NCBI RefSeq assembly: GCF_040719145.1
Contig: NZ_JBFDUZ010000001.1
Coordinates: 1,922,001 to 1,986,000 of the forward strand
DNA from: Paenibacillus sp. JQZ6Y-1
GTDB lineage: Bacteria > Bacillota > Bacilli > Paenibacillales > Paenibacillaceae
Length of the DNA stretch: 64,000 nt
Direction of reading: 5' to 3'
The notes beneath the pieces are model-generated. The model saw only the letters and a program-made list of their open reading frames with translations. It was not told the DNA's origin and ran no database searches. Each line of letters begins with the position of its first letter. The first letter of the stretch is position 1. The position numbers and the translations under genes were made by a program. Of this stretch, positions 59,000 to 64,000 are shown piece by piece.

Positions 59000-60703
59000 A
59001 TGCGTAATTTGACCGTTCAAACGAAAATCCTTACTTTACTTGCTATCACTATCCTGTTCATGGCGGTAATCGGTTATGGCAGCTACAATGCTACCGTCCA
59101 GATCGCTGACAAAGCGAACGATATGTATCACAAAAACATGCTTGCCAGCGAAGATGTAAGCCAGATCATTATTGATAACCGTACCATTGAAGCTGCGGTG
59201 CTCGAATTGATGATCACCACTAAGGATGAACGCAATACGGAACTGAGCAGCACAATCACAGAACGCGAAGAAATGAACAAGACTTTATATGAACACATGA
59301 AATCCATCGTTCTTGGTGCACAGGCTGCCAAACTGTATAACACCTATCTCGCCAATCTTGATTCGTATCAAACGTTGCTGCAACAAGTACAGACGCTCGC
59401 AATCAACAATCAAAATACTGCCGCTTATGCACTGTTCAATACGAAAGTAGAACCACTACGCCAAGCGATGAACGATACGGTTCGTAGTCTCAATGCCGTC
59501 CTGAGCAGTCAAGCGAAAGATGCCAATGTGCAAATCGAGCAAATTACTAGCAATTCTCGTTTGGTCATGATCATTCTGATTGTATCGGCTATCGTACTGT
59601 CCATGGCAATCGGTTTGTTTATCAGTCGAATGGTAACCAGCCCGCTGCGTACTCTCCGTGAGCTGATGAGTCGTGCAGGTGCAGGCGATCTGACAGTCCA
59701 TGGCGATTATCGTTCCCGTGATGAGATCGGTCAAGTGACTGGCTCCTTTAATGACATGATTACCAATATGCGTGATATTATTCGCAAAGTAGACGAAAGT
59801 GCTTTGACGCTATCCGCTTCCTCCGAAGAATTAACGGCTAGTGCAGAGCAAACCGCACAGGCTGCCGAGCATATCACTATCGCAACTAGCGAATTGTCAA
59901 CAGGTGTGGAAACACAGGTAGAATCAGTGAACCAAGTGAATAGCTCGGTTAACTCTATGTATGAAAAAATGGGCATCGTCGCTTCCAACAGTCAGCAGGT
60001 CGCAGCATTAACGAATGAGATGAAATCCGCTGCCCAAAACGGTCAGGATCAAGTCAAAGATATCAGTCGTCTAATCGAAACGCTTGCGGTCGATATGCAG
60101 CGTAACCTGCAAGTCATGCAGCAGCTATCCACTACCTCTGATCAGATCGGTTTGGCATCGTCCTCTATTCAAAATATCGCCAAACAAACGAACCTGCTGG
60201 CTCTCAATGCTTCGATTGAAGCAGCACGCGCCGGTGAAGCGGGTCGCGGCTTTGCCGTCGTTGCCGAAGAAATTCGCAAGCTTGCTTCCGGCGCTGCCGA
60301 TTCATCTCGTGAAATCTCTGATATGGTACAGATGATGCAGGATAGCAGCAAAGCTGCGGTAGAACAAGTTACCCATTCGTCTGCCAGCATTCAAGAAAGC
60401 GTGCAAAGCAGTCACAAGGTGAACACCGCCTTTGAAGCGATCCGCCAATCGGTCGACAATACTGCTGAACGCATTCTTGCTTCTGGTAGCATCATTCAAG
60501 AGGTAGCCCAACAATCGGAGAAAATTGCCGAAGCGATGGAAAATGTCAGTGCCATTATGGAACAATCGTCGGCAAGTCTGCAACAAACTGGAGCAGCGAG
60601 CGAAGAACAGCTGTCCACAATGGAAGAGGTTTCTGGGTCTGCTCGTTATCTGTCCGAGCTGGCTGAGAATCTGCAACAAGTAATGACTCGCTTTACCGTT
60701 TGA
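59000..60703 (+). CDS. Methyl-accepting chemotaxis protein, 1
   Basis: A 567-residue transmembrane chemoreceptor. It has an N-terminal membrane segment (residues about 10-30), a four-helix-bundle periplasmic-type ligand domain (about 31-185), a second membrane segment (about 186-208), a HAMP domain (about 210-265) and a signalling domain with the conserved hairpin tip [20 protein letters not shown] and methylatable helices. It works with CheA and CheW, not encoded here. The ATG at 59000 follows GGAG by eight bases; an in-frame GTG three codons upstream is less likely. It is followed by a paralogue. Confidence 0.93.
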   Translation: MRNLTVQTKILTLLAITILFMAVIGYGSYNATVQIADKANDMYHKNMLASEDVSQIIIDNRTIEAAVLELMITTKDERNTELSSTITEREEMNKTLYEHMKSIVLGAQAAKLYNTYLANLDSYQTLLQQVQTLAINNQNTAAYALFNTKVEPLRQAMNDTVRSLNAVLSSQAKDANVQIEQITSNSRLVMIILIVSAIVLSMAIGLFISRMVTSPLRTLRELMSRAGAGDLTVHGDYRSRDEIGQVTGSFNDMITNMRDIIRKVDESALTLSASSEELTASAEQTAQAAEHITIATSELSTGVETQVESVNQVNSSVNSMYEKMGIVASNSQQVAALTNEMKSAAQNGQDQVKDISRLIETLAVDMQRNLQVMQQLSTTSDQIGLASSSIQNIAKQTNLLALNASIEAARAGEAGRGFAVVAEEIRKLASGAADSSREISDMVQMMQDSSKAAVEQVTHSSASIQESVQSSHKVNTAFEAIRQSVDNTAERILASGSIIQEVAQQSEKIAEAMENVSAIMEQSSASLQQTGAASEEQLSTMEEVSGSARYLSELAENLQQVMTRFTV

Positions 60704-60820
60704 GTGATTGTCCCTCATTGGGAATCGTTTGAAGAGATTACAATCACACATTCGTCAGAATATAAGGAACAATCATGGACCAATACAGAGAAAATTACGT
60801 AGCATAAGGGGATATTCAAC

Positions 60821-62521
60821 ATGAAAAATTTGCGCGTCCAAACAAAAATCGTTATTTTGATCATTGTCAATCTACTGTTACTTGTAGCAGTAAGTTACAA
60901 TGGTACAAACACTAGTTCCAGAATGGCTACTATTGCTACTAATATGTATGAAACCAATATCAAAGCCATTACAGCGATGGATCAAATCGTTATTAACTAT
61001 AGCACCAATGCTACTCGTTTGCTGAAATTAATGAACCCTACTGCTACTACCGATGAACCATCCTTAATTAGCGAAATTAATACAACTGCTAGCAATACTA
61101 AAAAACAATATGAAATTCTAGGCGAGGTTCCACTGAGCGGCGATAATCAAAAGATCTCTGCTCAACTGATCGCCACAGCGCAGCAGTTTTCTACAGCCCG
61201 TCAGCAGGTACTTGATGCCGTGGATGCGAAGGATCGCACAGCAGCACAAACCGCTTATACCAATCTAGAGAATGTACGCACTACGCTGAATCAATATCTC
61301 AATCAAATGCGTGATAATATGATCAAAGAAGCTGCCAACAGCAAAACCGATGCTGATGGTACCTATAATACATCCAGAATCGTCACCCTTATCGTGCTCG
61401 TTGTCGGCATCATTGTTTCCCTGCTGATCGGTATCTGGATTGCGACTATGATTTCAAGACCGCTGCGTCAAGTACAGCAGCTAATGAACCAAGCAGCAGA
61501 CGGTGATTTGACTGTTACTGCAAGCTATAACGCCCGCGACGAAATTGGTCAAGTCTCTACCGCATTCAACAAACTGATCGACAGCATGCGCAAAGTGATT
61601 AAAAGTGTGGACGAGAGCGCTATGACTCTTTCCGCTTCATCTGAGGAACTGACAGCTAGCGCAGAACAAACCGCTCAAGCATCCTCGCATATTGCCGTAT
61701 CTTCCGGCGAGCTGTCTACAGGCTTCACGTCCCAAACGCAAACAGTCATCCAAGTAACCGATTCGGTCAATCATATGGCGACACAAATGGAACAAGTTGC
61801 TCATACAAGCAAGCAAATCGATGAATTAACTGGCAATATGAAAAAAACTGCCGAGCAAGGTTTGGGTGAAGTCAATGACATCACTGGTCGTATTCAGCGC
61901 CTATCCAACGACATTCACTCTACACTGAATGTGCTGACTAGCCTGAATAACAAATCTGAACAGATCGGTTATGCTTCTTCCGCTATTCAACAAATCGCCA
62001 AACAAACGAATCTGCTGGCATTGAATGCTTCAATTGAAGCAGCTCGTGCTGGTGAATCGGGACGCGGCTTTGCTGTCGTAGCCGAGGAAATTCGCAAGCT
62101 GGCGGAGAGCGCTGCTGAATCCTCCACTCTGATTACCGGCTTGGTCACAGATGTACAGCAAGAAAGTCAAAGTGCTGTCGAACAAGCACAGGAATCGGTC
62201 AGCAGTGTACAAGCAAGTGTGGATGGCAGCCGCCGAGTAACGGTAGCATTTGAAGCCATTCAGCAATCTGTAGGTAGTACAGTGGAACGTATTGATGAAA
62301 CGACCTCACTCATTAACAGTGCCAATCAGCGTTCCCAACAAATCGCCGAAGCGATGGAGCATCTGAGTGCGCTGTCCCAACAAGGCTCTGCTGGAATTGA
62401 CGAAATGAATGCCGCCAGCGAAGAGCAGCTGTCCACAATGGAAGATGTTGCGTCCTCCGCTCGTCATCTGTCTACCTTGGCGGAAGAATTGCAACAATTG
62501 ATCGCCTTCTGCAAATTGTAA
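60821..62521 (+). CDS. Methyl-accepting chemotaxis protein, 2
   Basis: A 566-residue paralogue of the receptor upstream, with the same plan: membrane segment (residues about 10-28), four-helix ligand domain, second membrane segment, HAMP and a C-terminal signalling domain with [20 protein letters not shown] and the tip [20 protein letters not shown]. Ligand domains differ more than the signalling halves, so the pair probably senses different chemicals. AGGGGA precedes the ATG. Spacing of 117 bases and the common strand suggest one transcript ending at 62596-62650. Confidence 0.93.
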   Translation: MKNLRVQTKIVILIIVNLLLLVAVSYNGTNTSSRMATIATNMYETNIKAITAMDQIVINYSTNATRLLKLMNPTATTDEPSLISEINTTASNTKKQYEILGEVPLSGDNQKISAQLIATAQQFSTARQQVLDAVDAKDRTAAQTAYTNLENVRTTLNQYLNQMRDNMIKEAANSKTDADGTYNTSRIVTLIVLVVGIIVSLLIGIWIATMISRPLRQVQQLMNQAADGDLTVTASYNARDEIGQVSTAFNKLIDSMRKVIKSVDESAMTLSASSEELTASAEQTAQASSHIAVSSGELSTGFTSQTQTVIQVTDSVNHMATQMEQVAHTSKQIDELTGNMKKTAEQGLGEVNDITGRIQRLSNDIHSTLNVLTSLNNKSEQIGYASSAIQQIAKQTNLLALNASIEAARAGESGRGFAVVAEEIRKLAESAAESSTLITGLVTDVQQESQSAVEQAQESVSSVQASVDGSRRVTVAFEAIQQSVGSTVERIDETTSLINSANQRSQQIAEAMEHLSALSQQGSAGIDEMNAASEEQLSTMEDVASSARHLSTLAEELQQLIAFCKL

Positions 62522-62595
62522 GAGGTACACACCGATCCTTCTGATCGTTCTATAAAATGATTTGTATGCTTCGGCATCTATAATCATCATGAAGC

Positions 62596-62650
62596 AAAAA
62601 CTCCTGCATTATCGCGAATGATTGTATTTCGCCATGATGCAGGAGTTTTT
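62596..62650. terminator. Bidirectional terminator
   Basis: AAAAACTCCTGCAT (62596-62609) pairs with ATGCAGGAGTTTTT (62637-62650). It separates the second chemoreceptor from the convergent kinase-like gene. Confidence 0.9.
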
Positions 62651-62738
62651 CTGTATTTCCATCTGTATTTGCCCAATCACACGATGTTCGTTATATCGCA
62701 CCATTGACCTTTATTCTAATATGATGAGAAACGCACTA

Positions 62739-63431
62739 TCATTTCATATATCTGGAGAATAGATCGCCTGCTTTTTTGGCGAGTTCTTCCAAGTTCAGTG
62801 TATTGTTGACCACACCGATCCGAGCGTACCAGTTTTTGACTGTATCCAGCACCCACGAAGGGATACTTTTACCAGCGATACGATCATACAACTGATCGTA
62901 CGCCCATACCAGATGATCCCAGCGTTTATCATCGCCCTCTTTGACATATTCGGAGACATCGATGACCTTGGCACGTCCATTTTGCATAATCACATTTTTC
63001 AAATGGATATCACGTGGATTCATACCGACTCCGCGTACATATTTGCGCGCTGCCTCCACATCCGTAATGACCTGTCTCGGCACTTCGATTCCTTGCAGCA
63101 GACAATCTTGCAATGTTGGTCCGGCTTCATAGCTTAGCACCAAATAATTCGCATCGCTACCATAACAAATAGGGAAAAACGGTGCTGACTTTAACCGTTC
63201 ATATACCGATACCTCCACCGGAATCTTCTCAATCGCCTGCGGTGTGAAGACTTTAAACGCGTAACCCGGTGCCTGATCATACGTGAATACCGCTGCGTCT
63301 GTACCAATTCCGATGCAGCGAACTCCCTCGGCATAACCAGAAATGACAACCGGTTCGTTATCATCGCTACCATTAACAGTGATTTGCTGTAACGCATCTT
63401 TTGCGATTTTCCAATCTTCATTCCAATTCAT
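62739..63431 (-). CDS. Serine/threonine kinase-like protein (YrzF/RIO-like)
   Basis: A 230-residue soluble protein with a short protein-kinase fold. The ATP-binding Lys is in YAFKVFTP, the catalytic loop reads GMNPRDIHLKNVIM (HRD changed to PRD, with Asp and Asn kept) and the metal-binding block reads VIDVSEY (DFG changed to DVS, with Asp kept). This resembles YrzF-type or lipopolysaccharide-kinase-like bacterial kinases, which often lack typical substrates. The start MNWNEDWK follows GAGAGGAG. It is transcribed alone, divergent from the aminopeptidase gene. Confidence 0.8.
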   Translation of the reverse strand: MNWNEDWKIAKDALQQITVNGSDDNEPVVISGYAEGVRCIGIGTDAAVFTYDQAPGYAFKVFTPQAIEKIPVEVSVYERLKSAPFFPICYGSDANYLVLSYEAGPTLQDCLLQGIEVPRQVITDVEAARKYVRGVGMNPRDIHLKNVIMQNGRAKVIDVSEYVKEGDDKRWDHLVWAYDQLYDRIAGKSIPSWVLDTVKNWYARIGVVNNTLNLEELAKKAGDLFSRYMK

Positions 63432-63647
63432 CCTATGTGCTCCTCTCTCCTGCGACACTACGATCCCAATCTTCGTCTATTACATTTGCGTATCGGTTTT
63501 TCGGTAATGGTTTTCATCAGCGTTCACATCCTGTAATATAGATGGGACGGGTCATTTCATTTGTATGATCCCAGTTCACTCGTTGTGACCGCTAGAGTGC
63601 GGTGCATAACGATACACATACAGATAGTCGAAACGGAGGAACTATTC

Positions 63648-64000
63648 ATGTCAGATTTTCAGACAAACCTGGAACAGTACGCTGAGCTTGCAGTTCGCGT
63701 CGGCGTTAATGTACAACCAGGACAAAAGTTCATCATCAACGCACCGCTGCACGCAGCTGAATTCGTACGCCTGCTGACCAAAAAAGGCTATGAAGCTGGT
63801 GCTGTATTCGTAAAGGTCAACTGGTCGGATGATCAGATTACACGCCTTCGTTATGAGCTGGCACCTGATGAATCGTTCGAGATCGGACCGAAATGGTATG
63901 CTGCTGAGATGGAAGAACTGGCAGAGGAGCACGGTGCTGTACTGCACGTCGTGTCCGATGATCCAGATCTGCTGAAAGGTATTGATTCCAAGCGTATCGC
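63648..64000 (+). CDS. M29 family aminopeptidase, N-terminal part
   Basis: The first 117 codons of a thermophilic metalloprotease (M29, AmpS/PepS-type) aminopeptidase, cut by the window end. The N-terminal block YAELAVRVGVNVQPGQKFII and the stretch FVRLLTKKGYEAGAVFVKVNWSDD are typical. The metal ligands lie further downstream and are not visible. AAACGGAGGAACTATTC before the ATG is a strong ribosome binding site. It removes N-terminal residues from peptides in the cytosol. Confidence 0.88.
   Translation, partial: MSDFQTNLEQYAELAVRVGVNVQPGQKFIINAPLHAAEFVRLLTKKGYEAGAVFVKVNWSDDQITRLRYELAPDESFEIGPKWYAAEMEELAEEHGAVLHVVSDDPDLLKGIDSKRI

Overview
The window looks like a chromosomal segment of a Paenibacillus-type Firmicute. 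I infer this from the mid-range GC content, strong AGGAGG-type ribosome binding sites, frequent TTG/GTG starts, a bacillithiol deacetylase next to YojF, Bacillus-like YvgN, GlpX, Usp and YolD-like proteins, secreted M4 neutral proteases and plant cell-wall enzymes. I see no rRNA, tRNA, phage, insertion sequence or CRISPR array. Both ends cut a gene: an unrecognised protein at 1-794 (minus) and an M29 aminopeptidase at 63648-64000 (plus).

Layout. 1-10 kb: unknown protein, GNAT/AlaX pair, YvgN-like aldo-keto reductase, an acyltransferase, a decayed small gene, a luciferase-like oxidoreductase, a TPR-GGDEF cyclase, CoaA and DUF423. 10-20 kb: a large modular secreted protein, an AI-2E family transporter, RhaM with an FAH-family hydrolase, a metallo-beta-lactamase fold hydrolase, yojF-bshB2 and a secreted rhamnogalacturonan acetylesterase-like enzyme. 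20-31 kb: a marR-permease-usp unit with an operator-like palindrome on its promoter, a second usp, a GH127 arabinofuranosidase, formate-THF ligase, a PAS-GGDEF-EAL protein and a GH12-fold protein that appears to lack both catalytic glutamates. 32-38.6 kb: one minus-strand operon of M20 amidohydrolase, NtaA-type flavin monooxygenase and peptide-type ABC transporter (binding lipoprotein and two permeases, no ATPase), resembling sulfur-compound salvage loci. 38.8-48 kb: acyltransferase, OmpR-type two-component pair, sensor diguanylate cyclase, TrxB-like oxidoreductase, GT39 glycosyltransferase. 48-57 kb: PL3 pectate lyase, FhuF-like protein with a phosphodiesterase, GlpX and two tandem M4 proteases. 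57-64 kb: aldehyde dehydrogenase, two tandem chemoreceptors, a kinase-like protein and an aminopeptidase.

How it fits together. Plant polymer use recurs: PL3, SGNH esterase, GH127, RhaM and the inactive-looking GH12. Three of these (rhaM, the esterase, GH127) carry near-consensus cre sites just upstream, which points to common carbon catabolite control. Three c-di-GMP proteins and two chemoreceptors fit a motile or biofilm-forming soil or rhizosphere lifestyle. I found no obvious new defence or mobile system. The most unusual items are the GH12 pseudo-enzyme, the ATPase-less transporter/monooxygenase operon, the marR palindrome, a 28-base element shared upstream of both protease genes, long N-terminal extensions before export signals, and two short tandem repeats next to genes.
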